Shown here piece after piece: positions 1-12,800 of a stretch of 29,898 nucleotides of DNA. Source of the DNA: Ichthyophonus hoferi (lineage: Eukaryota > Opisthokonta > Ichthyosporea > Ichthyophonida > Ichthyophonidae); contig NAOQ01000767.1 in the NCBI GenBank assembly GCA_002751075.1, positions 1 through 29,898 on the forward strand, given 5' to 3'. Below the pieces are notes generated by a model. The model searched no databases. It was not told where the DNA came from and worked only from the letters and a program-made list of their open reading frames with translations. Numbering within the stretch: the first letter of the stretch is position 1; every line of letters starts with the position of its first letter. The position numbers were made by a program, and so were the translations under genes.

Positions 1-443
1 GTAATAATAATAGAAATAGTAATAATATTCATATATATATTAATAGAAGCAGTGTGTGATTCAAAGAAAGTTGAGAATGTCAATCCACCACATTTTTTAA
101 ATTCAACGGAAACTAAATCATTGAAATAATAATATATTTAAATAAGGGACGGACCGACCTATATAAATTAACATTACAATATATATATAAAGATAAAGAG
201 ATAAAAATAAATCATAAAAAATTATACAATTAATGGTCTCTCTTAAAAAGGTATGTGCATAGGGATAGATAAAGAGGAGAAAAACAAAATGAATTTTACA
301 TTTGCTAGAACATTAACTAAGTTATATGGTTGTTGTAAACTTCAAATTACCATTGGGATAAACGAGGGGAACACACAAGATTTTTTTTTGACAAATTAAC
401 CATGTCATATATTGGCCAATTTTTTTAAATCACTCGACCGTAC

Positions 444-3400
444 CTCCAAATGGGACTCTAAGGGTATATCGCCATATGTATAGATACGCGAATTAGATGG
501 GTGATAGTGATTGGCGTGGAAGGCTCGTAATCCTGATTAATGATTGAATGATCAGTGTGTTAACTTTACAAGAGAATAAGGTATAGTAATGATATTAGTA
601 TTAGTATTAATATTGTATTAATATTGTATTAGTATAAATATGACTACGATTATAGTTATTATTATAGCTATTATTATTATTCCTATAACTATCACAATTA
701 CCATTACTATTAAAAATACAAATACTATTACTATTATTATTATTATTATTATTATTATTCCTATTACTATTACTATTACTATGCCTATTACCATTACTAC
801 TACTATTACTATTCCTAATACTATTACTATTCCTAATACTAATACTATTACTATTCCTAATACTAATACTATTACTATTCCTAATACTATTACTATTACT
901 ATTCCTAATACTATTACTATTACTATTCCTAATACTATTACTATTCCTAATACTATTACTATTACTATCCTAATACTATTACTATTACTATTCCTAATAC
1001 TATTCCTAATACGATTCCTAATACTAATACTATTACTATTCCTAATACTATTACTATTACTACTCCTAATACTATTACCATTCCCAATACTAATACTATT
1101 CCTAATACTATTTCTATTACTATCCTAATACTATTACTATTACTATTCCTAATACTATTACTATTACTATCCTAATACTATTACTATTACTATTCCTAAT
1201 ACTATTCCTATTACTATTGCTTACCCTCAACCGTAAGATTTGATAAGATAGTAGGGGGATCTCCACCACTAACATGCTCATAGGTTGTCCCTGAAAAGGT
1301 TTTGATTGGTCAATATTCCATAATAATTAATAGTAATTTACTATCCCAGAGGTTTTTTATACAATAGCTATTGGTTGCTAAGTTACTCTGCAGATATATA
1401 CCTCAGTATAGATTGTTATATTCCCATTCTTATTTCTTATATATATGTATATTGATAAGCAAATTATACAATATATGTATTATATTATACTATATACTAT
1501 ATACTGTACAACCATCGCCCTACCTGGGTACAAGGCTTGTTGAAACCGAGTACAGTATAATCTATCGACATCAGACTAAACAGAGGAAAAGGGTCAGGGA
1601 GAGGGTCAGAAAAGACGGAAAATTAGAACATAAATATAAGACAGCATGTAGGTAGGTAGGTAAGTCGGTACTTCAGTAGAAAGAGATTAATAAGAAAGAC
1701 AAAGTGGCGCCAATAAAATAAAATTACAATAAAACGACAATATAATAAAAAATAAAACTACAATACAATAAAAAAATGAAACTGTAATACAATTAAAATA
1801 AAACTATAGTACAGTTACAAATATAATTGCAATACAATTCAATATAATTGTAATAAACTACCAAGATATTTCAATGGAAAATTTACCAAAGACCCCTTCA
1901 TTTCATTCCACACTACCCCTTTAAATACTAGGGGGGTTGTTGCATCAGTAGGAATTTCATGCTCCAATCGCCAGCCCTCCTGTAGAAAATCGGTGTCCTA
2001 GGAAAATCCAATAGATTAGTAGGAATTTTAGCTATATCAGTACTAATTGAATTAGAAATAACTAATATTAATTATTATAGGCTGCAGATTGTTGTCGCTT
2101 AAATGTTGTACGTGGGAATGGTTATGTCATAACTATATTCTAATTATATTGTATACTATGCTGTACAATACAATACTATATTATATCTATGTATGAAAAC
2201 ATACCTTTATATTAGGAAAAAAGACAGCATCGAGATAAACCTTTAGCAGATTGGTGTAGTCAACAGCATTTTGGGTAGAGAAAGGATACATGGTATAATC
2301 ACTGGCTGAGAGGTAATGAGATAATTACTATAATTAAGATAATAAATATAATTAGTACAATTAATATACTATACTATACTATACTATACTCTATTATATT
2401 ATATTATATTATATGTAGTTACTATAATTAAGAAATAAATATAATTGGTATAATTAATATACCATGCTATACTATATTATATTACATTATACGTAATTAC
2501 TATAATTAAGATACTAAATATAATTGGCATAATTAATATACTATACTCTACTATATTATATTGTACGTAATTAATAAAAAATTAAGATAATAAATCCAAT
2601 TGGTATAATTAATATACTATGCTATACTATATGCGTATTACCCTCTCTCACCTGTCCATGCATTCATATAAGTAGCCAATGACCGATTAGTCATTTTAAA
2701 AAAAGGATCTCTAATTGGATAGTTCTTAGATCCACATAATGACACATGTTCTAGCACGTGCGTTACTCCACTGCTATCGGTAGGTGGGGTGCGAAAACCA
2801 ATACTAGAAAGGGAATAAAAATATATAGCCAATGAGATAACTGGCTGAAGATATATAAAAACTAAAATAAACTTTAATAATTTAATATTTGTTTATGTTT
2901 TATATTTCTATATTATAATTACTTTTTACTATAGCTATCTATCTATTCATACATTATTTTTATCCCATGCTTTTAATTTTAATAATTTTAAATTCTGGTT
3001 TAAAAACTGTTAAACAATATAATATTAATATCAAAATATATAATAATATATATTATAGGTGGAAGGCAAAACCAATATTAAAAGCAAATAAAATATATGG
3101 CGAATGAGATAATTTCTTAAAATTTATAAAAAAATAAAACATAAATTATAGGTGGGGTGGGAAAATAGATAATAAAAAGAGTGTTAATAATTTATATGCA
3201 AAGACTTGGATTGGTGGACATAAATAGCAATTATAACAAAACATATAATGTAATGTAATATAACATAATATAATATAATATACTGTCATATCGCATCATG
3301 CAAAAATATACACAAAGACCCATAAATACCTATATATAGTAATATCCCTTTACTACATACCTAAACACATTATTGGAATCCGCCCTAGCAACGTGTAGAA

Positions 3401-5024
3401 ATTGAGCTTTGGTAGTGTCGTGTACTAGCTCTACAGCAGTGGCTTGTAGCTCAGGGACAGGGGTTACCTAATTGGAAGGTATATATAGATATGTATGTGT
3501 ATATATTTATGTATGTATGTGTGTGTGCATGTATGTAACATAAATGCGTGTAAATTAATGTATGAATACATGTACTAAATTCGCATATAGTATAACACAA
3601 TCCAGTACAATACAACGCAGTACAATACAATGCAGTACAATACCATATAACATAATGCAATGCAATACAATACAATAAAATATCATACAATACAGTGCAA
3701 TACAAACCAATACATTATAATATAATACAACAAAATACAACAAAATCCAATACAATACAATATAATACAACTAAGAGCAATAATAATTACCTTGGCCACA
3801 GTATAGCCAAGTATTTTTTGGCCTTCCTTATAGGCAACTGTAGGAAGAGTCAATGTGAATATATATATAATAGATTACGTGAATCATAATATAGCATAAC
3901 ACAATATACTATGGCATGGTATAATATGAGATAATACAATGTAATACAGTATAATAAAATGTAATATAATATAATATTATAATATAATAAAATGTAATAT
4001 AATATAATGTAGTATAATGTAATATAATGTAATATAATGTAATATAATGTAATATAATATAATATGAAATTATATGATCTGATATGATATAAAAAAATTT
4101 AATAAAACAAAATGAAATGTAATTTAATATATTATAACATAAGATAATGCAATATAATATAACATTATATAATAATATAGTATAGTATAATATAAAGCAA
4201 TGCAATATGATGAAATGCAAAGTAATATAATAAAATACTCGGCAGTACAATTTATATACATTATTATTTTCATACACAAGTAAATCAATATATACTTGCA
4301 CATACCATCCTTGTAACTTTTTAGGCGCGTAGTGGCGGCTATAGATGACATTCTTCTACAACCCCGATGGGTAAGTAGGTTAATATATATAGTATAGTCG
4401 AGTATAGTAGAGTAGATTATAGCATAGTGTCATATAGTGCAATATGATATAATATAATATAAGAAGTGTATAAATATGCATATAGGTGTACGCATGTGTA
4501 TGTTTTATAAAATAGATTTTAAATGAAATTAATAATATAAATCGCAATAACTCATCAAACTAAAACATTGCCTGGTATAACATACTATAAGATAATATAT
4601 ATGTAAATGTGTGTATATATAAATATAATGTATGTACTTCTTTGATAAAATATAATTTGATTTATAGTACTATATTGCGTTATAATGTCATAATAAAACA
4701 TAATTACCAACCAGATGCCAATATATATATATATATATTGTATGTATAACTACATATTCATATCCATGTATAATCAGTTCAATATGAATAAATATATACA
4801 TACATACATATAAACATATATACATATAGCTTTTCCCTGCTTCAGAGTACACTGAATAAACCAGTCTTACCACAAAACATGTAAATACAAGCATAAGTAA
4901 TACAACATAATAATAATAATTAAAAAAAAAATTAAAAAAAAAATACAAAATACATTTACACCAACCTTAATGGTGATAGTAAAACTGGGGGACTACGACG
5001 TATAATCGAGCCTATGGTATACAT
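444..5024 (-). CDS. PITRM1: Mitochondrial presequence protease (PreP/PITRM1-like), N-terminal part, 10 exons
   Basis: M16C zinc metalloprotease that degrades cleaved targeting peptides and other short peptides in the mitochondrial matrix. Exons in transcript order (minus strand): 5024-4966, 4355-4306, 3837-3791, 3467-3361, 2803-2652, 2305-2205, 1997-1887, 1575-1524, 1290-1225, 532-444. They total 834 nt (278 codons) and every junction is in phase with GT/AG borders. Family landmarks in order: Arg-rich, Ser/Leu-rich presequence starting [46 protein letters not shown]; inverted zinc motif HVLEH at residues 103-107; [61 protein letters not shown] with Glu204 as likely third zinc ligand; [40 protein letters not shown]. 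Human PITRM1 is about 1037 residues, so roughly three quarters is missing to the left. I found no further exon in 1-443. The start at 5024 is the best supported; an alternative upstream first exon is described separately. Confidence 0.93.
588..1218. repeat. Minisatellite built from TTACTA and CCTAATA steps, inside a PreP intron
   Basis: About 630 bp of imperfect repeats made from TTACTAT, TCCTAATAC and TAATAC blocks, most regular from about 806 onwards. It lies in the intron between the protease exons 1290-1225 and 532-444. Its plus strand stays open for about 160 codons of Thr, Ile, Pro and Asn only because the repeat lacks stop triplets in one frame. I do not regard it as coding. Confidence 0.9.
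2321..2634. repeat. Four tandem copies of a 74-95 bp AT-rich unit
   Basis: Copies begin near 2323, 2418, 2496 and about 2570. Each has the order: ATTACTATAATTAAGA core, AATATAATTGGTATAATTAATATAC middle, then a variable TATAC/TATAT tail. Spacing shortens from 95 to 78 to 74 bp because the tail shrinks. It lies in the PreP intron between exons 2803-2652 and 2305-2205. No coding potential seen. Confidence 0.85.
2652..2803 (-). other. Exon of the PreP-like gene carrying the catalytic zinc motif
   Basis: This 152-nt exon encodes residues 88-138 of the protease. It holds the inverted HxxEH motif (HVLEH), in which the two His bind zinc and the Glu is the general base. The invariant CGSKNYP and DPFFKM stretches follow. 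It opens with one base that completes the Ser codon begun in the previous exon (AG|T) and ends one base into a Gly or Ala codon (ACA G|GTGAGAG). The acceptor follows a pyrimidine tract and the donor is close to consensus. All catalytic residues expected in this part are present, so the protein looks active. Confidence 0.92.
3575..3780. repeat. ATACA/ACAAT pentamer satellite
   Basis: Imperfect pentamer array (ATACA, ATGCA, GTACA variants) in the PreP intron between exons 3837-3791 and 3467-3361. The minus strand reads as Cys/Tyr/Ile/Leu-rich open frames, which is the usual translation of this repeat and not a gene. Confidence 0.88.
3890..4240. repeat. TAATA/ATGTA pentamer and decamer satellite
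   Basis: Runs of AATATAATGT and AATATAATAT make an almost regular 10-bp array around 3955-4065 and a looser one to 4240. It fills most of the intron between PreP exons 4355-4306 and 3837-3791. Long Tyr/Ile/Leu frames on the minus strand are artefacts of the repeat. Confidence 0.88.
4356..4965 (-). other. First PreP intron, AT-rich and unfeatured
   Basis: About 610 bp between the presequence exon and the second exon. It contains short TATAG and TA runs, a (CATA)n stretch near 4797-4812 and poly-A tracts near 4922-4944. I see no exon or RNA gene in it. Confidence 0.6.
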
Positions 5025-5471
5025 TGTTGCATAGTATAGTAAATTATATTATAGTATATGTATGTATGCACGTATACATATATAAATGTAATAATATAAA
5101 CATAAACATTGTATTCATTGTTTTCATCTTATCCGGGCTGTAAGGTTCATGTAATAAAACCGTTCAAAGAAAACTGGAATTTGCTGGTTTGTGCATGCGA
5201 TAATAAGCCATATTTGTATAAATATGAAACTGCAAAAATAGTCCAGCCCTAGATCCTACTCCTTCTTTTATAGGCAGTCTTTTTTAATCCATTATTCTAT
5301 TGGCAGCTTAATTTTATTAGTTCATTTAAGGAATCTTCTAGTATAACAGATATTAATCTATTAGCAATCACTATAATTAGTGGCTAATGTTAATAATTGC
5401 AACGATTGGCTTTTTAAAATATTTGTTTTTACAGGAGCGCTGTTGTGCAACCGACAGTAAGACTAGGGAAA

Positions 5472-5482
5472 GCCGCCATGTT
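5472..5482 (-). promoter_or_regulatory. YY1-like motif upstream of the PreP gene
   Basis: Read on the minus strand this is AACATGGCGGC, a perfect match to the animal YY1 consensus AANATGGCGGC. That motif commonly sits just downstream of start sites of housekeeping and nuclear-encoded mitochondrial genes. It lies about 450 bp upstream of the PreP start, in a small GC-rich island (5431-5482) in otherwise AT-rich DNA. The motif contains an ATG that opens a 16-codon frame (5479-5429). Whether this is a transcribed 5' exon is inference. Confidence 0.45.
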
Positions 5483-8400
5483 TACAAATATATATATATA
5501 TATGTCACATATCGATAGTTCTATTATGTAGTAAGATTAATTAAATATTTCACAACTTCTTTGGTGTAATCAATGATCCTTACTTAGCCATTGACAACTC
5601 TAATAAAGTATATAAGCTGGGCTCAGACTCTCTTTGGGCACGCGTTTTTGTTCATAAACGTGATGTATGAATTTATCCAAGTAGTTAAGCTGCACATCAG
5701 CTCAGTCTAAGTGCGCTAGATTCTGGAGAATATTAAAACAAATAATTACGTAAATTAACGTTCCATATATATGTGTTCATATGTATATTTTTATACATGC
5801 ATGTCTATATATGTTTATATAAATACTTCTGCACTTTATAAGTAAAAAAATATGAAACTGAAATATTAAACCCAATTTTGTCACTCATGTCATGATATGT
5901 AAACCTTAAAATATACTATATATAATTATAAAACAGATGTAATTAATGGGTAATCTTATGAAAGATACAAATAATTGGTTCCTGAAACTCATCCTAAACT
6001 AAAACTTATACATTTGATTGAACTGTACATCTATTATTTTCACAAAAATGTGTTTTGCAGACTACGCATTCCGGAATCCAATTTATGTTCTTCATGATTT
6101 TTTTATATTATGTCTATAGTTGCTAACGAAAGTAAAATAGATAATTTCAAATACTTTCTTAAAAGACCAAGTAGTTGAGTCTGAAGTTGTCCCCTCCGAT
6201 AATAGCACTCTAATAGCCATATATACACATATAAAATTAACTTAGATTTACTACGCTTATAACACATTGCCAGATAAGAAGCTAAAGGCTTTTATATTTC
6301 TATATTAACAACCTCAGATTGAGAAGCAGCCAGCAAGAGCTCGGTACAGCACAGCAGATATTAGTTCTATTTCTAATATAACTTAAAATGAAAATAAATT
6401 AACATTATATTTAATCATAAAAAAATTAAAAACAATCCAATACTATAATTATATTGATCATTTTAATTATGTATGAATAGAGTTTGAAGTGTAAATGGCA
6501 AATAATCACCTATGCCCAACTATATTTGTAGGTATGATAACGATCAAATTGGCCAATATTAAATATAGGTTCAATTGGTTCAATTAACCTCAATTATCTA
6601 CGACAGATCTTCAATTCATAAAAAACATAAAATAGTTTATAATGCGTAATGGTATTGATATTATTTAAGATATAGGAGCTCCAATCCTATGTATGATTTT
6701 CATATTCAAGTTTACTTAATTAAATATAAAGTAAATACTATTATATTTACACTGGAACACTAAAACCAATAAAAAGATTACAGCACGTGGTATTCCCGCG
6801 TGGTCTATAGCCTTATAATAAAAAATAAAAAATTTATAAATTTATATAACTATGTATAAATAGATCGAATGGCAGGGTGCTTTCTGCTAGGTACAACCGT
6901 AGCCAACATAATAGATTAGGTCAAAATTATATATCCTGTTTTAAATAATAAAAAAGAAATATCATAATAAACAAAGCGATAAGGATAAAATAGTAAATTA
7001 AAATGGCTATAATTCAATATTTGTATAACAGAAACGTAAAAACAGCCATATTGAGCCATTTATTTGAGGAAAAGAGAGAGAGAAAAAAAAGAGAAGAAAA
7101 AAAAAAAGATTGGTATTTTTAACTGGTATAGTGTTGGAATAACTAGTTAAAGAAGAAAAATAATAAGATTTTTCTTCTTCTCAAGCGATTCGTAACCATA
7201 TGAAACTAAAATTTCATAAGTTCTTATACTTATAGGTAAGTGTACCAAAAGAACTAATACAACACTATAAATTTGATCACAAAATTTTTTTACCGTTGTG
7301 GTAACTTAAAATTGATTTAAGTTGGGTTTAATTAAGAAATATTTTAATTAATACTTCTTTGACTTGGTCTTAGACGATAGTAAAAGAATTGCAAACAAAA
7401 ATCACTTGGTACTGCAGTGAGTTAAGTAGATTAAAACCTGCCTAAGAGTGATTATTAGTTCTCTTAGAGTATTTAGTACGATAGTCCAGAAGCCAATATA
7501 TATTTAATCAATAAAAATTTATTTTTAGTACAGAGATAGAGAGGGAAAGAAGAACAGACATAGTATAATGTATAATGTGTTGACTATAGTATGCAAGGCC
7601 GTTGTTGTGGTCTTGGCATAGGTGTTATAATCGCCATATATGGGTCTATGCATGAGGCGGTGCAAATAGATGCAAAAAATTACGCGTTAATCCCAAGAAA
7701 ACAATACATTATCCTTATTATATATTTAACTAAGAAAATATGGAATTACGCTAAAAATAATGTTTAGTTGAACGATAACACATCTATTAGTTATTTATTA
7801 TATCTATAGTGTAGCTATAAGTGTTTCAATAAGAATATATTTAAAATTAACCGTCCAAATTGTAAAGATATAAAACGTAGATGAACTTGTGTCATTGGTG
7901 GATTGGCGCTCCGTCAGAACGAGTGGAATTTTAATGTTCACAAGTTTACACAATTAAGGAGTATGATTCTAATTTAATTATTTTCAGACCACAGGTGCCT
8001 TGATTTTATTTTGAAATAAAGCCAATAAATATAGCGTATTATGTTTTTGATTTTTTGAAACATGCCTCAAGTATTTTAATAAAAAACTGGGTGCCGATAA
8101 TTTAAATCAAACAAAATCTACTCTCAGATCATAGGTATAAGCTACGTACAACATGATAAGGACATACACTATATTTATTCCCTCTATATTGTTTCCGTTA
8201 GGCATTTTTTTAATATTTTTCATATTATCTTTGGAAGTTCGTAAACTGGTCATTGTGTGGAGAGGATTCAGGAATGCTTAACGCGTCTTAAGCGGTAGCT
8301 ATAAGTAAGTATTGGTAATAGTAGTATTGTTTACCTTTTTATTGCAAGATTGGTTTCTGTCTTGACACAACCTCCAAGACTATCCATATCTTACTAGGCT

Positions 8401-9734
8401 TGATTTTCTTTTTGTCTTGCACGATTATAAATAGTGACCGGATTTAACACATGTATTTATATGAATATAAGGCATATAATAGAAAATATATCGGAAAAAT
8501 ACTTAAAGAAAAATGAATTTGCAACCAAAAAACGGAAATTGCTTTTAATGATAAATTAAGTTATATGTTTGCATTCTAGTTTTTGTCTATAACTATCACC
8601 TTTCCCCATTATTATTAGAAAGTTTAAAGTGGTAGTCTGCTTTTTATATATTACATTTTACTATGAATTGGGTGCTGTTTTATCTACATAATCTTTGACT
8701 TTTCTCGGATTAATATGACTACGATGTTTCGCTTCCAGATCTCAGACATAGTATTACACTCTAGCTCTTAGTATTTTGAAAACTTTGGGGTTACATATAT
8801 ATAAAGAGATAGATCATTTACTACCTATTTCAATTAACAATAAAGGCTTATATGATAAATATCTAAACATTTAATACATATAATAATGTGACGTAGCTAA
8901 TCACACAAACATTAATGGTCTAGCAAACATTATATACAATTATTAGTACAATAGTTATCTTGGAATCAACTAAGGTACATGGGAATTTTTTTTAAAAAGT
9001 AACAAGACTATAATCAAATATGATTTGCAATTTACAATATATTTCCAGTTGGAACTAAAGTGTTCACTGCACTTTTGCAGTTCATTCTTTTATTTTTTGT
9101 TATTGTACTAGTTTATTACTCGAAAGTAAAGACGCTCCTTCCTATTCTTTGTCGTGTGTTTTATAAACCTTATTTTTCTTGATCTGCTCTATTTTCCAAA
9201 TTATTTTCTTTTTGATATTCGTATCTACAATTCTTACTACTATTACCTTTTCCTTTACCTTTACAATTTACATTATTTGTGATAGACAATTTACTTAACA
9301 ATCTGTTTAAATATGCTTTAGAATCTGTTATACTTAGACGGAATCAATTTACAGTTTAACTACTTTTACAAATTCATATACCATGTTTATGAACAAAAGC
9401 ACATGCCCAAAACCAGTCTGGACCCAGTTTATACACCTTATTAGAATTAGTATTAGCTAATAGACGTCCAGTAAGGGTAGTTTATTACAGTATAGATGTT
9501 GCATAATATTTAACTAATCTCACCATATACTAGAATTATTGATAGATAACAATTTTTATGATACCTCCGTAAGGCAACCTAACATACCATACCTATTTAT
9601 TATGACCAATCCACTCTCAACATCTCCTACCTACCTATCTGCATTATCTTTGACTTTATTACTTATTTAACACTTTGCCATGGCCATTATATGCTTTTCA
9701 TACCAGAGACGTTTTATTTTCACATTTAATAACA

Positions 9735-9735
9735 T

Positions 9736-9763
<28 letters not shown>
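9735..9763. repeat. (TA)n tract just upstream of the SOD-repeat gene
   Basis: A nearly pure TA dinucleotide run ending about 65 bp before the ATG at 9829. Its position would suit a TATA-type promoter element, but such runs are common throughout the window (for example 20619-20642 and 27016-27043). A regulatory role is only a guess. Confidence 0.5.
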
Positions 9764-9767
<4 letters not shown>

Positions 9768-9828
9768 GAATACAGCAACAATGCTATACATACACTAACT
9801 AGTATATGATACAGAGTTAAGTCAAGAA

Positions 9829-9888
9829 ATGGCACGGTCATCGTTGCGATGGGTTACTTTCATTGTAGCCATATATAGTGTTACTGGA
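9829..9888 (+). other. Signal peptide of the SOD-repeat protein
   Basis: The first 20 residues are MARSSLRW, then a hydrophobic core TFIVAIYSV, then TG, followed by the mature start KNEY. Two Arg in the n-region, an 8-10 residue hydrophobic core and small residues before the cut fit a classical secretory signal. The ATG lies in AGAAATGG, with purine at -3 and G at +4, and no upstream in-frame ATG forms a better start. Confidence 0.8.
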
Positions 9889-12800
9889 AAAAATGAATAT
9901 ATGATTGCTAATTTTGAAGGAGGTGTTTCCGGATTTGTGAAAATCAATGGTGAACAGGTATGTATTAGAGAATGTAAAGATAATTTAGCATAATAGTAGA
10001 TTATAATGTAATATAATATAATGTTAATATATTAGAATATAATAGAATATAGTGGAATATAATGTAATATAGTATACTATTATACAATATAGCCTAAGAT
10101 AACATAGTATAATATAATACAGTATAATGCAATGTGATATATTAGAATATAACAGAGTTGTCAGTATTAGTTTGTGTAATAATGTAGTAATTATAATTAT
10201 CTCTCTCATGTTCAAGGTAGCAATCAACTATTGCAAGCAGAGAAATTAAAATCAAAACTGTATAGTGTTTATTTAATATCATTACAGAATCAAGAGTCCC
10301 CAATTTGTCTTAGCCAGAACCTTTTTATATACTTGAAATATCATTTTATATATAGAATGCTTCAGAAATCGACATTAATTAATTGGATTACTATAACTAT
10401 AGTTATTAAGCCTTGCACATATGTAACTATAGCTATATTTAAAAAGAAATAATGTAATACAATATACTACAATACAATATAATATAATATATTGCATTAA
10501 ATTATCCTACACTCACTCTAATACCCCCTTATCCTTTAGTTGGACATCCAACTCGATTTCAGTAACATCACCTCGCAGTCGCCCCAAGACCTACAAGGAT
10601 GTCTATCTAGTAACCCCACTATTTCTATAAATTCCCTATGGAATCCCCCCGACCATACTAGAGCCACTGCGCAGTTTGGCGTTGGAGCCGAACAGTGTGG
10701 AGTGGACGTTGTAGGCCACCAATGGGATCCGACCATTGCCTGTTCACCAACCAGTGATAGTCCTTATTGCTTAAAATCAGGCACTGAGAATAACACACAT
10801 TGTGTAATAGGAAGTAGTGTAAAGGGTAGCTTTAACGGAGTGTACACGTGTACACCAAGCCTATATTTAGATAATCCTTGGCTGTGTGCGGTTGGTGATT
10901 TGTCAGGTAAATTTGGTACAATTAAAATCAGCAACCAACGCGATTATGCTGCTATGCATCTAGATAGGTAGGTTGATATGGTATAGTATAGTATAGTATG
11001 GTATGATATGATATGTTACGGTATAGTATGTTCTTTGTTATTTGCAATTATTTATAACAGATAGCTACATACATTTATGTGCAGACTAGGAGATATATGC
11101 TGAAATATGTGTATACTACCATACATACATACATTAACACTATCATACATGCATACTAACATACCTACATACATTAACACTATCATACATGCATACTAAC
11201 ATATCTACTGTCAGACATACATACTATCATACATACTATCATAAATACCATCAAGTAAGCTCTCATATATACATGCATACATGCATATACTTATTTTTCC
11301 ATAAAAATGTATGAGGTAGTAATTATTGTTATTATTGGTTTTTTTAAAAAAAACATTTTTCACTATAATCAACACACCAATCAGCCAATTAAAAAAGTAT
11401 CAGAATCAACCAAACACTAATTTTAAAATAATACCTTAAAAAATAAATATTTAGCCCCTTTAACCTGTTGACTATTTCAAATCAGATATATGCCCCCTAT
11501 CAACACATTAAAGGGTCTTAGCACTTTAATATCATGTCATAATAAACCTGCTCTTTGTGCTGTGTTTTTCCCTTGGGGCACAACAAAAACACCACCCAAA
11601 TGGGTGGCCCCAACTGGAATTGACAACCGTTTAGAGGCTATATTTATGGAGAATGTAGAGGGAAACATTACATTTCTTGTTAATTCTACGGTAGGGGTAT
11701 AAGATTATTGTAATGCTTATATTTGTTTTATTTTTCTTGGCTTTTTTGACTTTGTTTACTCTTTGTATATATAAAGAAATATTACATTTGATATCTATTT
11801 ATCTATTGATTTATCTATCTATCTGTCTAACTTTGTTAAATTCCATTCTGAAAACCTCTATTATTATTATTAACCAACATAGACAACAACAAAGTGGGAT
11901 ATACATATATTGCTACCTCCTTTGCCATCATAGTTGCCTGCAATGTAAAAAAATATCAAAGGGAAAAGATGAGAAAGAATGAACTATTATGCAATATATT
12001 ACTGTCTTATTCTTGTACATCCCAATAGTGTTGCTATTAAAATAAGTATTATACGTATAGTAGTGTAATTGAATGGTTCCATATTCTGCTGTGTATAATA
12101 TTATATACTACCTTATATATGTATTATGTAGTATATTGTATTGTATTTTTATTATAGTATAGTATTATAGTATATTAGATTGTCTTTTATTATAGTATTA
12201 CATTATATTATTGCATTATATTATAATGTTAATAGAAAGTATATGATAGCTTTTATATAAATGCATATTTATAGATTATATATAATACCTTATTAACAGG
12301 GATTATATTATAAATTTGATAGATACAATTGGTATAAAATATTAATAAAGATTGTATTATGCCTTATATGTAAATACATATATTATGTTATATACAGTTC
12401 TAATAAGTAATATACTATACTATATATATTATATATTACGCATTATTAACTGAAAATATACTCTACCCTTTATATGTCTGGATTAGACCTATTAGATATG
12501 CATTAGCCAAAAGACATTTATACAGCCTGTGCTCAATTTCTGCTATATCAGATCTATATCAATCTAGATTTTTCAAAAATCAACCGTACCCACCTACCTG
12601 AAGGAGGGGAAGAGTGCATAAAGAATGGATTCAATTGGTCTCTAAGGGAGACATGGAATTACCATAGCAACCAATCGCTAGGTGATGCGTGTTCAGGGAA
12701 TATTACTGGAAAGGACTTTGATCCTACTCTAGCCTGTGGCCCTGATAGTGCCAATGCCTTATGTAAGGTTGGCAATACAGGTAGGTATATAGATATATAT

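Larger units (their letters stand above)
5025..9828. other. Intergenic region between the two head-to-head genes
   Basis: About 4.8 kb with no gene I can support. Stops are dense in all frames and the composition matches the introns. Apart from the YY1-like island near 5431-5482, I noticed a purine run at 7070-7110 and two isolated short plus-strand ORFs: 58 codons at 7591-7767, starting MQGRCCGLGIGV, and 42 codons at 8153-8281 with one hydrophobic stretch. Neither has a recognisable motif, a partner exon or a neighbour that supports it. Both genes diverge from this interval, so their promoters and any enhancers should lie here. Confidence 0.7.

Noticed and set aside
1-443. A further PreP exon to the left of 444
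   Set aside because: I translated the minus strand in all frames and found no stretch resembling the next part of the protease; the region is treated as intron.
640-1128. A 162-codon plus-strand frame of Thr, Ile, Pro and Asn
   Set aside because: It is the translation of a TTACTA/CCTAATA minisatellite within a PreP intron; no initiation context, domain or complexity.
10536-10736. A minus-strand frame opposite exon 2
   Set aside because: Shadow of the SOD-like domain 1 exon, which has clear family motifs on the plus strand.
11713-11982. An 89-codon frame after exon 3 with a hydrophobic start
   Set aside because: It lies in an intron, becomes low-complexity and matches neither the SOD domain on either side nor any family I know.
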